A program made the translations under genes and the position numbers. The notes under the pieces are model-generated. The model made no database searches. It was not told where the DNA came from and was given only the letters and a program-made list of their open reading frames with translations. From assembly GCF_014360585.1 (NCBI RefSeq), contig NZ_JACIXG010000006.1:55426-119425 (forward strand): 64,000 bases of DNA. The letters are read 5' to 3'. Position 1 is the first letter of the stretch, and every line of letters begins with the position of its first letter. Of the stretch, positions 23,851 to 32,801 are shown one piece after another. The DNA is from Nocardioides sp. Lineage in GTDB: Bacteria > Actinomycetota > Actinomycetes > Propionibacteriales > Nocardioidaceae.

Positions 23851-25740
23851 ATGACTTCTTCAGCGCCCAAGCCCGCCGGCGGCCACCGTCTCACGGTGCC
23901 CCCGGGATTCGCGCCACCCCCGTTGGGCGGGAACCGCGCCAGAAGCGACCTCACGACGACGATGACGACGATCACCACCGATCTGGCCGAGATCGGTGGT
24001 CTGCTCACCCCCGGTGAGGATCTCTCCGACCTCCAGCTGATCGCCGACAGCCTGACCGCTCTGGCCGGTTTCGAGATGGCCACGATCAGTGTCGCGCGCC
24101 CTGACGGCGACCTCCACATGGTCCTGGTCTCGGGCCAGGAGTCGGCCCGCGCCGACCTGCTCGGGATCGTCACGCCGATCGAGCGCCTCGAGGCCGAGCT
24201 CGCCCGCGCCGACGACTGGGGCATCTTCAAGTTCGTGCCGGCCGAGCGGCTGGATCCCTCCGCCGACGTGTACGGCTGGATCCCGACGATGACGACGGTC
24301 GACGCCGCCGGCGCCTGGAACCCGCTGGACCTGCTGGTCGCTCCGCTGCGCGACGACGACGGCAAGCTCCGCGGGACCCTGATCGTCGACATCCCGACCG
24401 ACGGTCTCCGTCCCAGCCCGGAGAAGCGCGCCGTGCTCAACCGGCACGCGGTGCAGGCGCAGCGCGCGATCCTGCTCGCCCTGGAGCGCGAGGAGCTGTC
24501 CGAGCAGGTACGCCTCGCGGAGGCCGCCCGCGACGTCATCCGCCGAGCCGGACGCGAGCTGGACCCCGACGAGATCCTCAACTCGCTGAGCACGGGGCTG
24601 GTCGACGTGCTCGACCTGACCGACTTCTGGCTCCACATGTCCAAGCCGGGCGGCCGCGGCATCCGCACCAAGGTCTACCGGGAGGACTTCAAGCTCCCGA
24701 TCGAGGACCTGACCAGCCCGTTCATGGTCGACTACGGGCAATACCTCTGGGACCAGCGCAGCATCACCGTGCAGACCCCCGACGGCGCCGAGCGGCTGCC
24801 CCACCCCGACCCGGAGACGCAGCAGCTGATCACCGAGTGGATCCGCCACTACAAGGTCGGCTCGATCGTCGGGGTCCCGATCGGCTCGGGCCAGACCTGG
24901 TACGGCGCGATGCTCCTCGCCCGCGGCCCCGACAAGCCCCACTGGAGCGAGCTCGAGCTGATCACCGCCGCCGACCTCGGCCGCGACTTCGGCCGCGTGG
25001 TCCACAACTCCAGGGCCTACCTGCGCCAGCGGGCGGCGGTCGACTCCCTGCGTGAGCTCGAGGCGCACAAGAGCCGGTTGATCGCGACGGTCGCCCACGA
25101 GCTGAAGAACCCGCTCTCCGCGTTCCGGTGGAACATCGAGTCGCTGCCCTACGCGGAGTCCGAGGACGAGTACGCCGAGGTGCTGACCGCGCTCACGCGC
25201 AACCGCGACCGCACCGAGAAGATCGTGGCGGACCTGGCGATGCTGTCGAAGGTCTCCGACCCCGACCATCTGCCACCCACGGTGCCGATCCAGGTCGCCC
25301 AGGTGCTCGAGGAGGTCCACAGCCAGCTCAGCGCCGAGATGCCCACCAGCGACGTCCACGAGCTCGTCTTCGAGATGCCGTCCGACGACGTCTACGTGAC
25401 CCTGGCCCCCGGCGACCTGGACCGGGTGGTGATCAACCTGGTCACCAACGCGATCAAGTACAGCCCCGAGGGCGGTCAGGTGATCGTGAGCACGCGGACC
25501 AGCCCGGGCTGGTTCGAGCTCCGGGTGACCGACCACGGCCTCGGGATCTCGCCGGAGGACCAGGACCGGCTCTTCACCGAGTTCTTCCGTTCGACCAACC
25601 CCACCGCCCTCAAACAGCCAGGCACCGGGCTCGGCCTGACCATCGTGTCTCGGATCGTCAGCCGCCGCGGCGGACTCATCTCGGTCGACTCGACCCCTGG
25701 CGCAGGAAGCACATTCCGTGTGACGCTGCCCATTGTTTAA
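23851..25740 (+). CDS. GAF-GAF sensor histidine kinase (intact H box)
   Basis: This soluble kinase (629 aa) is the first of three tandem paralogues. Two GAF-like sensory domains (about residues 45-215 and 230-400) each end in a DxxxGRxR-type helix. The H box ATVAHELKNPLSAFR carries the phospho-acceptor His416. The ATPase domain has an N box (VVINLVTNAIKYSPEGG), G1 (VTDHGLGIS) and G2 (GTGLGLTIV). No membrane segment is present, so the signal is probably cytoplasmic. ATG 23851 has GATAAT 7 nt upstream; an ATG at 23785 would add 22 unlikely residues. No response regulator is adjacent. Confidence 0.88.
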   Translation: MTSSAPKPAGGHRLTVPPGFAPPPLGGNRARSDLTTTMTTITTDLAEIGGLLTPGEDLSDLQLIADSLTALAGFEMATISVARPDGDLHMVLVSGQESARADLLGIVTPIERLEAELARADDWGIFKFVPAERLDPSADVYGWIPTMTTVDAAGAWNPLDLLVAPLRDDDGKLRGTLIVDIPTDGLRPSPEKRAVLNRHAVQAQRAILLALEREELSEQVRLAEAARDVIRRAGRELDPDEILNSLSTGLVDVLDLTDFWLHMSKPGGRGIRTKVYREDFKLPIEDLTSPFMVDYGQYLWDQRSITVQTPDGAERLPHPDPETQQLITEWIRHYKVGSIVGVPIGSGQTWYGAMLLARGPDKPHWSELELITAADLGRDFGRVVHNSRAYLRQRAAVDSLRELEAHKSRLIATVAHELKNPLSAFRWNIESLPYAESEDEYAEVLTALTRNRDRTEKIVADLAMLSKVSDPDHLPPTVPIQVAQVLEEVHSQLSAEMPTSDVHELVFEMPSDDVYVTLAPGDLDRVVINLVTNAIKYSPEGGQVIVSTRTSPGWFELRVTDHGLGISPEDQDRLFTEFFRSTNPTALKQPGTGLGLTIVSRIVSRRGGLISVDSTPGAGSTFRVTLPIV

Positions 25741-25789
25741 CCTTACGCACAGGTGACGGGGATGCGGATTTCATCCCGGCGGAGAACTC

Positions 25790-27625
25790 ATGACCAGTAC
25801 GCCCTCAGAGGGTCCGGACGTGCCAGACGGTGCCTCCGAGGCGTACCCGACCCCGGACCCGGGTCTGCAGCTGATCGCGGAGGGCGTCAGCGAGCTCGTC
25901 GGCTTCGGCGCCGCCGTCATCAACATCCGCCGAGGTGACGAGTTCGAGATCGTCGCCGCGTACGGGGACGAGACCGGCCAGACCGTCGACGGCGAGATGA
26001 CCGTGGCCGAGATGCTGGGCACCCGGTTCCCGGTCTCGGTGGTCACGGACCTGCTGGACATGTCCGTCGACTGGGGCGACATCAAGTTCGTCCCGCACGA
26101 GCAGAACACCATCGGGCAGGTGGAGGGCTACTGGGTCCCCGACACCGACGAGAACGTCCTGAAGGACGCTCAGGACTGGCACCGTCTCGACGAGCTCCTG
26201 GCGCCCTTCTACGACGAGAACGGCGAGCTCGTCGGCGTACTCTCGATCGATCGCCCGACCAACGGTCGCCGGCCAGGTCGCAGGCAGCAGCGGATCCTCA
26301 ACCGGTTCGCCCGCCAGGCCAGGCGCGCGGTGCTGCTCACCCTGCAGCGCGAATACCTCGAGGAGCGGGCCAACAACCTGATCGAGGCGCAGAGCTTCCT
26401 GCGCGAGGCCAACTCCCAGCTCGGTCTCACCGAGGTGCTCGAGGCCACCCAGGAGGCGATGAGTCGAGGTCTCGACGCCGACGGTCTCTACGTGCAGGCC
26501 AAGGACGGCGACGGCGGGACCGTCGCGTACGCCTCCCCCGGCGTCCGATGGAACCGCAAGGAGCACGCGCTCGCGGGCGCGCAGTCCTACCAGAGCACCC
26601 GGCTGTGGGACGAGGGCGAGCACGCCATCGTCGACCGCGACCTGCTCCAGCAGCGGATCCGCGGCGGCGACCCGGAGCGGAGGAAATACGCCAAGATCGG
26701 TCTCGAGTTCCTGGACGCGGTCGGGGCCGACTCGCTTCTCATCGTACCGATCGGTGTGGAGACCACGGCCCTCGGCCACCTCGTCCTGCTGCGCGGGGCA
26801 GGACGCCCCCAGTGGACCAACACCGAGGGACGACTCGCGATGGAGTTCGGCCGCGACTTCGGCCGCATCGTCCTCACCTCAAACGCCTACACCCAGGAGC
26901 GTGACCTCGCCCAGCGGCTCGCAACCGCCGACCGGGTCCACAGCCGGCTCATCGAGTCCGTCGCGCAGGAGCTGCACAACCCGCTCATCGCCCTCACCAC
27001 CGGCATCGACGCCCTGCGTCACGAGGACCGCGGATCGTCGACCTGGTTCCAGCAGGTCGGCAACCTGATCAGCCGATCCGACCAGCTGGTCGCCATGGTG
27101 GACGATCTCCTCCTGTTCTCGCGTTTCTCCGACCCCTCGTCCCGGCCGACCCTGACCTACGTCGATCTGGCGCCTCTCCTGCGAGAGATCTTCGAGCAGA
27201 GGACGTACGAATCCGAGAAGCGCGGCATCGAGGTGAGCATCGACGTCCCCGCCCACAGCATCCAGGTGCTGGGCGATCGCAGCGAGATAAAGGCGGCGGT
27301 CCTCCGCCTGGTCGACAACGCTCTCGTCTACACCCATCGCGGCGGACACGTACGGCTCTACATCGTGGAGAGTGCGAGCGAGGCCGCGATCTCCGTGACC
27401 GACAACGGCGTCGGCATCCCGTCCGCCGAGCAGCTCCAGGTCTTCACCGAGTTCTACCGCGGCACGAGCCAGGCGATCGGCGGCCGGAAGGGTGTCGGCC
27501 TCGGGCTCAGCATCGTCGACCGGGTCGCACGCCGCCACAACGGCCGCGTCACGCTGCGCTCGGAGCCCGGCACCGGCACCCGCGTCTCGCTGGTCCTTCC
27601 GTTGGCCAACGACACCTCGATCTAG
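25790..27625 (+). CDS. GAF-GAF sensor kinase paralogue lacking the phospho-acceptor His
   Basis: This 611-aa protein has the same domain order as its upstream neighbour, 49 bp away. The expected H box reads SVAQELHNPLIALTT: Gln393 replaces the conserved His. The ATPase domain is complete, with N box (LRLVDNALVYTHRGG), DNGVGIP and GVGLGLSIV. It may therefore bind ATP but not autophosphorylate at the normal site, or phosphorylate a partner in a heterodimer. A His three residues later (His396 in ELHNP) is not at the canonical position. ATG 25790 has GGAG upstream. Its conserved GAF segments suggest it still senses. Confidence 0.88.
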   Translation: MTSTPSEGPDVPDGASEAYPTPDPGLQLIAEGVSELVGFGAAVINIRRGDEFEIVAAYGDETGQTVDGEMTVAEMLGTRFPVSVVTDLLDMSVDWGDIKFVPHEQNTIGQVEGYWVPDTDENVLKDAQDWHRLDELLAPFYDENGELVGVLSIDRPTNGRRPGRRQQRILNRFARQARRAVLLTLQREYLEERANNLIEAQSFLREANSQLGLTEVLEATQEAMSRGLDADGLYVQAKDGDGGTVAYASPGVRWNRKEHALAGAQSYQSTRLWDEGEHAIVDRDLLQQRIRGGDPERRKYAKIGLEFLDAVGADSLLIVPIGVETTALGHLVLLRGAGRPQWTNTEGRLAMEFGRDFGRIVLTSNAYTQERDLAQRLATADRVHSRLIESVAQELHNPLIALTTGIDALRHEDRGSSTWFQQVGNLISRSDQLVAMVDDLLLFSRFSDPSSRPTLTYVDLAPLLREIFEQRTYESEKRGIEVSIDVPAHSIQVLGDRSEIKAAVLRLVDNALVYTHRGGHVRLYIVESASEAAISVTDNGVGIPSAEQLQVFTEFYRGTSQAIGGRKGVGLGLSIVDRVARRHNGRVTLRSEPGTGTRVSLVLPLANDTSI

Positions 27626-27808
27626 AGAGCGCGCACCAGGTGGCCATACCCGCGCCGTCTATTGTTAACCGAACGTCACAATCTGGTCGAGACGTCGCCC
27701 TACCCCTGCACAGGATGGGCAATTCATGCAACACTCCGTGGTGCCAAGGTCCTCAGGACTGCCACGCAGTTGCAACACCTGCCCTGACCGACCTACCCGA
27801 GAGCAAGG

Positions 27809-29623
27809 ATGCCCCCACCACAGTCAGCCGAAGCCCTCGACGTGCCGCAGCGTACGCCGAGCAGGCAGTCGTCGTCTGTGTCCCTCTCGGCCGTCGACCC
27901 TGCTCTGCAGATGATCGCCGAGGGCATCTGCGAGCTGCTCGGCTTCGGCATCGCGGCGATCAACGTCGCCCGGGGTGACGAGCTCGAGGTGGTCGCGGTC
28001 CACGGTTTCACCAGCGGCCTGAACGCGCACGGCGAACGGGAGTCGGCCGAGGAGATCCTCGGCACTCGATGGGCCCTGGCCGACCTGCGCGGCAACCTCT
28101 CCCGCGGTGAGAACTGGGGCGCGTGGCGGTTCGTCCCGCACGAGCGGGTGAGCCTTCACGAGGGCAGCTGGGTCTCCACCACCAACATGATCGACGCCCC
28201 CGACGCGTGGCACCCCCACGACATGCTGATCGCGCCGATCATCGGCGACGACGGCTCCATCCAGGGCTGTCTCTCGGTGGATATGCCGGTCAGCGGACGA
28301 CGGCCGGACTTCACCCAGCGCCGGGTGCTCAACCGGTTTGCGAAGCGAGCCCAGCGGGTCGTGCTCGGCTACCTCGATCGCGAACGACTCTACGAGCGCG
28401 CCGCGAACCTCGAGACCGCCAAGGAGTTCCTGCGCGACGCCAGCTCCAAGCTCAGCCTCGCCGACGTGCTCGACGCCAGCCATGACGCGCTGGTCCGCGG
28501 CCTGGGGGCCGACGGGATCTGGATGGCGACCAAGGGTCCTGGCCACCAGATGGTCGTGCACGCGACCCCCGGCCTCGACTGGGAGCCGGAGCCCGACCTG
28601 GCCGCGCTCACCGCGAAGAACACGTCTCGCTACTGGGCGGAGGGCAGCTACTCGATCCTGTCCCGTCAGCAGATCAACGGCCCCTCGGACTGGTACGAGG
28701 AGGCCGCTGTCGTCGACAGGTTCTTCCGGACCCTGGGAGCGGACAGCGCCCTGGTGGTCCCGGTCGGGGCCGACCACGAGTGGCTGGGCCACATCGTCCT
28801 GCTCCGCTCGCCCGGGCGGCCCGTCTGGAGCGATGCCGAGGGTCGGCTGGCGCTGGAGCTGGGCCGCGACTTCGGACGTATCGTTCTCACCGCCGACGCC
28901 TACACGCAGGAGCGCGACCTCGCCCGGCGGCTCGCCGAGGCCGACCGCGAACGCAACCTGCTGATCGAGGCCGTCGCCCGCGAGCTCAGGATCCCGGTGA
29001 ACGCCCTCGGCACGTCGCTGAACGCGCTGCGCGCCGAGAAGGTGAACACCTTGCCGTGGATCGTCCAGGTGGAGACGCTCACCGTACGCAGCGCCCAGAT
29101 CGAGGGCATCGTCAGCGACCTCCTGCTCCTCTCTCGGATCCGTGACCCAGCCAACGCTCCCGGCGAGACCACGATCGAGGTCTCCGAGATGCTCGACGAC
29201 GTGCTCGACGAGCTCGATCCCGACGCCGCCCAGAAGGACATCGAGTGCGTTCTGACGACACCGACCGGACCTGCGTACGTCGTCGGTGACCCGCGGGAGC
29301 TGCGCGCGGCCTTCCAGCATCTGGTGAAGAACGCGCTGACCTACAGCCATCGGGGCTCGCGGGTGCACGTGATGCTCTACAGCGCCGGCAACGAGGTCAC
29401 GATCATCGTCGCCGACGCCGGTGTCGGCATCTCCGACGAGGAGCAGTCGAAGGTCTTCGAACCGTTCTACCGAGGCACCAACTCCGCGCTGGGCGGTTCG
29501 CGCGGAGCTGGGCTCGGGCTGACGCTGGTCGACCTGATCACCAGGCGTCACCACGGGTTGGTCGAGCTCGACTCGCGCCCCGGTGAGGGCACCCGGGTCG
29601 CGCTGACGCTGCCTGGCGTCTAG
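27809..29623 (+). CDS. GAF-GAF sensor kinase paralogue with Arg in place of the phospho-acceptor
   Basis: This third paralogue (604 aa) has an H-box region reading AVARELRIPVNALGT, so Arg391 occupies the phospho-acceptor position and the following Asn/Pro motif is degraded. The ATPase lobe keeps its N box (FQHLVKNALTYSHRGS), G1 (VADAGVGIS) and G2 (GAGLGLTLV). The GAF region starts DPALQMIAEGICELLGFG, closely matching the second copy. The ATG start lacks an obvious ribosome site. A 183-bp gap with an AT-richer stretch precedes it, so it may have its own promoter. It is likely a pseudokinase or regulator of kinase 1. Confidence 0.86.
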   Translation: MPPPQSAEALDVPQRTPSRQSSSVSLSAVDPALQMIAEGICELLGFGIAAINVARGDELEVVAVHGFTSGLNAHGERESAEEILGTRWALADLRGNLSRGENWGAWRFVPHERVSLHEGSWVSTTNMIDAPDAWHPHDMLIAPIIGDDGSIQGCLSVDMPVSGRRPDFTQRRVLNRFAKRAQRVVLGYLDRERLYERAANLETAKEFLRDASSKLSLADVLDASHDALVRGLGADGIWMATKGPGHQMVVHATPGLDWEPEPDLAALTAKNTSRYWAEGSYSILSRQQINGPSDWYEEAAVVDRFFRTLGADSALVVPVGADHEWLGHIVLLRSPGRPVWSDAEGRLALELGRDFGRIVLTADAYTQERDLARRLAEADRERNLLIEAVARELRIPVNALGTSLNALRAEKVNTLPWIVQVETLTVRSAQIEGIVSDLLLLSRIRDPANAPGETTIEVSEMLDDVLDELDPDAAQKDIECVLTTPTGPAYVVGDPRELRAAFQHLVKNALTYSHRGSRVHVMLYSAGNEVTIIVADAGVGISDEEQSKVFEPFYRGTNSALGGSRGAGLGLTLVDLITRRHHGLVELDSRPGEGTRVALTLPGV

Positions 29624-29639
29624 CAGCACGTGCGGATGT

Positions 29640-29720
29640 TCACCGAGGTACCTCGGTGAGCACACACTGACTTCGGGGACTCCGCGAAGGCAGTGTCACT
29701 GCACCGAGGTGGCTCGGTGA
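29640..29720. terminator. Double-palindrome terminator between convergent genes
   Basis: A perfect 20-nt palindrome TCACCGAGGTACCTCGGTGA (29640-29659) and a near copy CACCGAG-N5-CTCGGTG (29702-29719) flank an inner imperfect stem around CACTG...CAGTG. The whole 81 bp can fold as one long hairpin. Confidence 0.7.
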
Positions 29721-29724
29721 ACGA

Positions 29725-31086
29725 TCAGCTCCCCAGCTTCTGGAGCAGCAGCGCCTCGGCGACGACGACGCGTCGGAACTCGGCGAGGTGGAGGCCCTCG
29801 TTGGCGCCGTGGGCGCGGGTGTCGGGGTCCTCGACGCCGGTGACCAGCACGCTGGCGTGCGGGAACGCCTCGAGGAACTCCGCGATGAACGGGATCGAGC
29901 CGCCCACGCCCATGTCGATCGGAGCGGTGCCGTCCCAGGCCTCGGTGAAGGCGGAACGGGCCGCGTCGTAGGCCGGCCCGGTCGCGTCCAGGGCGATCGG
30001 CTCACCGGTGTCGACGACCTTGGTGGTCAGCTCGGCACCCCACGGGACGTGCTTCTCGAGGTGCTTCTGCAGGGCGGCGACGGCACTCTCGCCGGAGTCG
30101 CCGGGCGCGATCCGGATGGTGACCTTGGCGCGGGCGCTGGCAGCCAGCGTGTTCGAGGCACCGTCGACCTTGGGAGCGTCCAGACCGGTGATGGTGATCG
30201 CCGGCTGCGTCCACATCCGCTCGACGGCGCTGCCCTTGCCGACCCACTGCAGGCCGGCGATGGCGCCGGACTCGGCACGGAGCCGCTCCTCGGGGTAGTC
30301 GACGTCCGCAGCCGGGCCGGAGACGAGCCCCTCGACCGCCGGCGCGCCGTCCTCGTCCCAGAGGGTGTTGAGGAGGCGGACGAGAGCCATGATCGCGTCG
30401 GGGGCCAGACCGCCCCACATGCCGGAGTGGACCGCGTGTCCCAGAGTCCGGAGCTCGACGTCGACCCGGATGAGGCCACGCAGCGACGTGGTCAGCGCGG
30501 GAACCCCGATGTCCCAGTTGCCGGAGTCGGCGATGACGATGACGTCGGCCCGCAGCTTGTCCTGGTACTTCCCGAGCAGCTCGGGCAGGGTCGCGGAGGC
30601 CACCTCCTCCTCGCCCTCGATGAAGAGACGAACGGTGACCGGCAGGTCGCCGTTCTCATCGAGGCTGGCCAGAGCACGGACCGCTCCGATGTGGGCGGCG
30701 ATGCCGGCCTTGTCGTCGGCCGCGCCGCGGCCGTAGAGGCGGTCACCGACCTCGGTGGGCTCGTAGGGCGGGGTGTTCCAGTCGGCGTGGTCGTTCTCCG
30801 GCTGGACGTCGTGGTGGGCGTAGAGCAGCACCGTCGGGGCCCCTTCGGGGCCCTTCTTCTCGCCGACGATGGCCGGCGGGGCGCCGTCGAAGGCGCGCAC
30901 GATCTCCACCTCGAACCCCTCGGCCGCGAAGAGGTCGCGAGTCATCTCCGCGCTCTTCTCGACCTCGCTCAGGCGCGCGGGGTCCGCGCTCACGGACTCG
31001 ATCCGCACCAGATCCTCGAGGTCCTTGCGGATGCCGGGGAACAGGTCGTCTACCCGGGCCTTGATGTCTTCGGTGGAGTGGGTCAT
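29725..31086 (-). CDS. M20-family metallodipeptidase
   Basis: This cytoplasmic zinc peptidase (453 aa) resembles the M20 dipeptidase/carboxypeptidase group. Metal ligands can be seen: His91 and the adjacent Asp in YAHHDVQP, Asp124 in GRGAADDK, and the catalytic Glu pair in FIEGEEEVAS. The dimerisation (lid) domain lies in the middle (TSLRGLIRVDVELRTLGHAVHSG). A C-terminal His ligand is likely in GANEGLHLAEF. ATG 31086 has TAACCT exactly 6 nt upstream. The gene ends in a palindromic terminator shared with the convergent kinase gene. Confidence 0.92.
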   Translation of the reverse strand: MTHSTEDIKARVDDLFPGIRKDLEDLVRIESVSADPARLSEVEKSAEMTRDLFAAEGFEVEIVRAFDGAPPAIVGEKKGPEGAPTVLLYAHHDVQPENDHADWNTPPYEPTEVGDRLYGRGAADDKAGIAAHIGAVRALASLDENGDLPVTVRLFIEGEEEVASATLPELLGKYQDKLRADVIVIADSGNWDIGVPALTTSLRGLIRVDVELRTLGHAVHSGMWGGLAPDAIMALVRLLNTLWDEDGAPAVEGLVSGPAADVDYPEERLRAESGAIAGLQWVGKGSAVERMWTQPAITITGLDAPKVDGASNTLAASARAKVTIRIAPGDSGESAVAALQKHLEKHVPWGAELTTKVVDTGEPIALDATGPAYDAARSAFTEAWDGTAPIDMGVGGSIPFIAEFLEAFPHASVLVTGVEDPDTRAHGANEGLHLAEFRRVVVAEALLLQKLGS

Positions 31087-31092
31087 GAGGCG

Positions 31093-31098
31093 AGGTTA
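31093..31098 (-). promoter_or_regulatory. -10 element of leaderless peptidase promoter
   Basis: TAACCT on the minus strand lies 6 nt before ATG 31086, with no ribosome binding site. Confidence 0.45.
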
Positions 31099-31113
31099 TC
31101 TGGGAGGGGGCCG

Positions 31114-31178
31114 GCGGGGTAGTTCGGTAGCGAACTGCCTATTACCGGCGCGTATATGGGCAGTTCGCTACCGGACTA
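31114..31178 (-). repeat. Hairpin repeat copy 1 bracketing the AbiEi/DUF559-like gene
   Basis: A 20-bp stem TAGTTCGGTAGCGAACTGCC (31120-31139) pairs with a 3' arm ending at 31178, with one wobble, around a 19-nt loop. It lies 16 bp after the stop codon of the minus-strand gene 31195-32247. The 65-bp sequence recurs as a direct copy at 32324-32388 with two differences. Confidence 0.9.
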
Positions 31179-31194
31179 ACCCAACGCTCAACCA

Positions 31195-32247
31195 TCACAC
31201 CGCCCGATTCCCCAAGAACCGCTCCCGTTCTACGGCGCTCAGGGCGCGTCGCTGCTCAACGGTGTGGGTGGGGGTCCACCATCTCGGCGGGTCGATCGTC
31301 CAGCGGCGATCGGCCACCGGGGTGCGGTGCGCCCGGGAGCGTGCCTCGACGGTTCGGCGGAGGAAGCCGCTCGGGTCATGGAGATCGCGGGAGACCATGG
31401 TGACGTACTCGAGGCCTGCTGCACGGAACAGACCTTCACGTCGGAGGTCGACGGCACGCCGCTTACCTTCCAGATGAAGCTTGCCGTCGTACTCACCAAC
31501 GACGCCGGCTTCGAGGTCGAGTACGTCCGGAGTGCCGATGTGGCGGCCTTCGAGATCGAAGACCGGACGATTGCACACAAGTGCGGTGAGCCCGAGATCG
31601 ATCCGCCAGAGGAGCCGCAGGTCGACCTCTGTTGGCGACCAGACATTCTCGTCCGCCAGCGCGATCGCCTCCCGAGCCATCCCGACACCGGTCCAGCCGC
31701 TCAGGGTCGCTACGTATGCCGCCACCTCGACCGTACTGACCTGATCGCTCGCCAACGCCAGGTCCAGCCACCGCACCGCCTCGCGCACGTCTGGGGCGTA
31801 CCGCATCTCGAAGACGATCGACCTGGCGGGGTTCGTGATCGGAAGCCCATCGACCCAGCAGCGTTCTTGAGGCGGCATCCGTTCGGCCGAGATGGCCAGA
31901 CCGGGCTGGGCGAGAATCTTGTGACCGTACGTCGCCAATGTCACCGGCCGGCCCTCCCCCATCCCCGCGAACCACTTCACACCGACCCACGCGTACGCCG
32001 CCCATCCGGTAACGGCACCCAGGTTGGGCAACAGAACAGCCGCCTCCAGCACCCGCTGCTGTGCATCGAATGGGTCGACACTCGCCGGGACGTACAGCCC
32101 GCGCCAGACCCGCCTCCATCTGCGACCGCGACTCTGCCTCGTCGTCGGCCCTGCCCTCCCGCTGGGGTCAAGAGCCACCGGCATCACAACGTGTGGCCGC
32201 TCGCCTGACCATTGCCGTGGCACGAAATGCTCCGCACGCTTTCCCAT
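31195..32247 (-). CDS. AbiEi-N/DUF559-like protein (possible PD-(D/E)XK nuclease)
   Basis: This 350-aa protein has an N-terminal basic region followed by RRVWRGLYVPAS, the end of the winged-helix domain shared with AbiEi-type antitoxin proteins. The C-terminal third resembles DUF559: GEYDGKLHLEGKRRAVDLRREGLFRAAGLEYVTM, where E-x-D-G and the basic helix recall the VSR-like nuclease core (12 and more residues quoted in parts only: EYDGKLH, DLRREGLF, AGLEYV). It has no toxin partner gene. Such proteins are amplified in actinobacterial genomes and their role is unclear. Here the gene is bracketed by two copies of one hairpin. ATG 32247 has a G-rich stretch upstream; ATG 32184 is possible. Confidence 0.65.
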   Translation of the reverse strand: MGKRAEHFVPRQWSGERPHVVMPVALDPSGRAGPTTRQSRGRRWRRVWRGLYVPASVDPFDAQQRVLEAAVLLPNLGAVTGWAAYAWVGVKWFAGMGEGRPVTLATYGHKILAQPGLAISAERMPPQERCWVDGLPITNPARSIVFEMRYAPDVREAVRWLDLALASDQVSTVEVAAYVATLSGWTGVGMAREAIALADENVWSPTEVDLRLLWRIDLGLTALVCNRPVFDLEGRHIGTPDVLDLEAGVVGEYDGKLHLEGKRRAVDLRREGLFRAAGLEYVTMVSRDLHDPSGFLRRTVEARSRAHRTPVADRRWTIDPPRWWTPTHTVEQRRALSAVERERFLGNRAV

Positions 32248-32323
32248 GCCCCCAGCATGCGCGGAAGGGGGCCCCAGAGCATCTCGTTATCCACAGCCCT
32301 GTGGATAACTTTCGGACGGGTCT

Positions 32324-32388
32324 GCGGGGTAGTCCGGTAGCGAACTGCCTATTACCCGCGCGTATATGGGCAGTTCGCTACCGGACTA
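32324..32388 (-). repeat. Hairpin repeat copy 2 bracketing the AbiEi/DUF559-like gene
   Basis: This copy has a perfect 20-bp stem (32330-32349 with 32369-32388). It matches copy 1 at 63 of 65 positions. Its outer end contains the stop codon of the sterol-carrier-like gene (32386-32388), so it is that gene's terminator. Confidence 0.9.
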
Positions 32389-32799
32389 CCCAACCAAGGG
32401 CAGGTACGCCGACAGGTCGGTGCGTTCTCCCGAGGCCCGGACGCGGGCCTGGTCGACGGCCTCGGGCCAGGTCAGCGCGCCGGTGGCTAGGGCGATCCAG
32501 GTGTTCGCGTCGGTCTCGATCACCGCCGGCGGGGTGCCCCGGGTGTGCCTGACACCTTCGACGCACTGCACCGCGGCGTACGGCGGGACTCGGACCTCGA
32601 CGCTCCTGCCCGGTGCGCGCTGCTCGAGCACGGCGAGGAAGTGCTTGGTGAGAAGTCGTAGATCGGCCTTCTCCGCCGACTGCGCCATGCGCTCCAGCGC
32701 TGCGGAGACCTCTGTGGACGAGGCGGGTTTGAGTCGTGCGGGCACAGCGGCGAGCCTACCGCCGCGGCCGTTGGGGACCGGGCGGTAGGCGATCGACAT
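32386..32799 (-). CDS. Sterol-carrier-family-like protein
   Basis: This 137-aa protein matches the small actinobacterial proteins named sterol carrier family: GRSVEVRVPPYAAVQCVEG, HTRGTPPAVIETDANTWIALATG and the C-terminal RASGERTDLSAYLP. The SCP2-like fold binds lipids or hydrophobic ligands, but no ligand is known here. It has no signal peptide. Its stop codon lies inside the outer arm of the hairpin that follows. ATG 32799 lies 2 bp from the stop of the secreted protein gene 32802-33446 on the same strand, so they may be co-transcribed. Confidence 0.75.
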   Translation of the reverse strand: MSIAYRPVPNGRGGRLAAVPARLKPASSTEVSAALERMAQSAEKADLRLLTKHFLAVLEQRAPGRSVEVRVPPYAAVQCVEGVRHTRGTPPAVIETDANTWIALATGALTWPEAVDQARVRASGERTDLSAYLPLVG

Positions 32800-32801
32800 G
32801 C

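Noticed and set aside
31195..32247. Complete AbiE-type toxin-antitoxin system
   Set aside because: No AbiEii nucleotidyltransferase gene lies next to either AbiEi-like gene; the C-terminal part resembles DUF559 instead.
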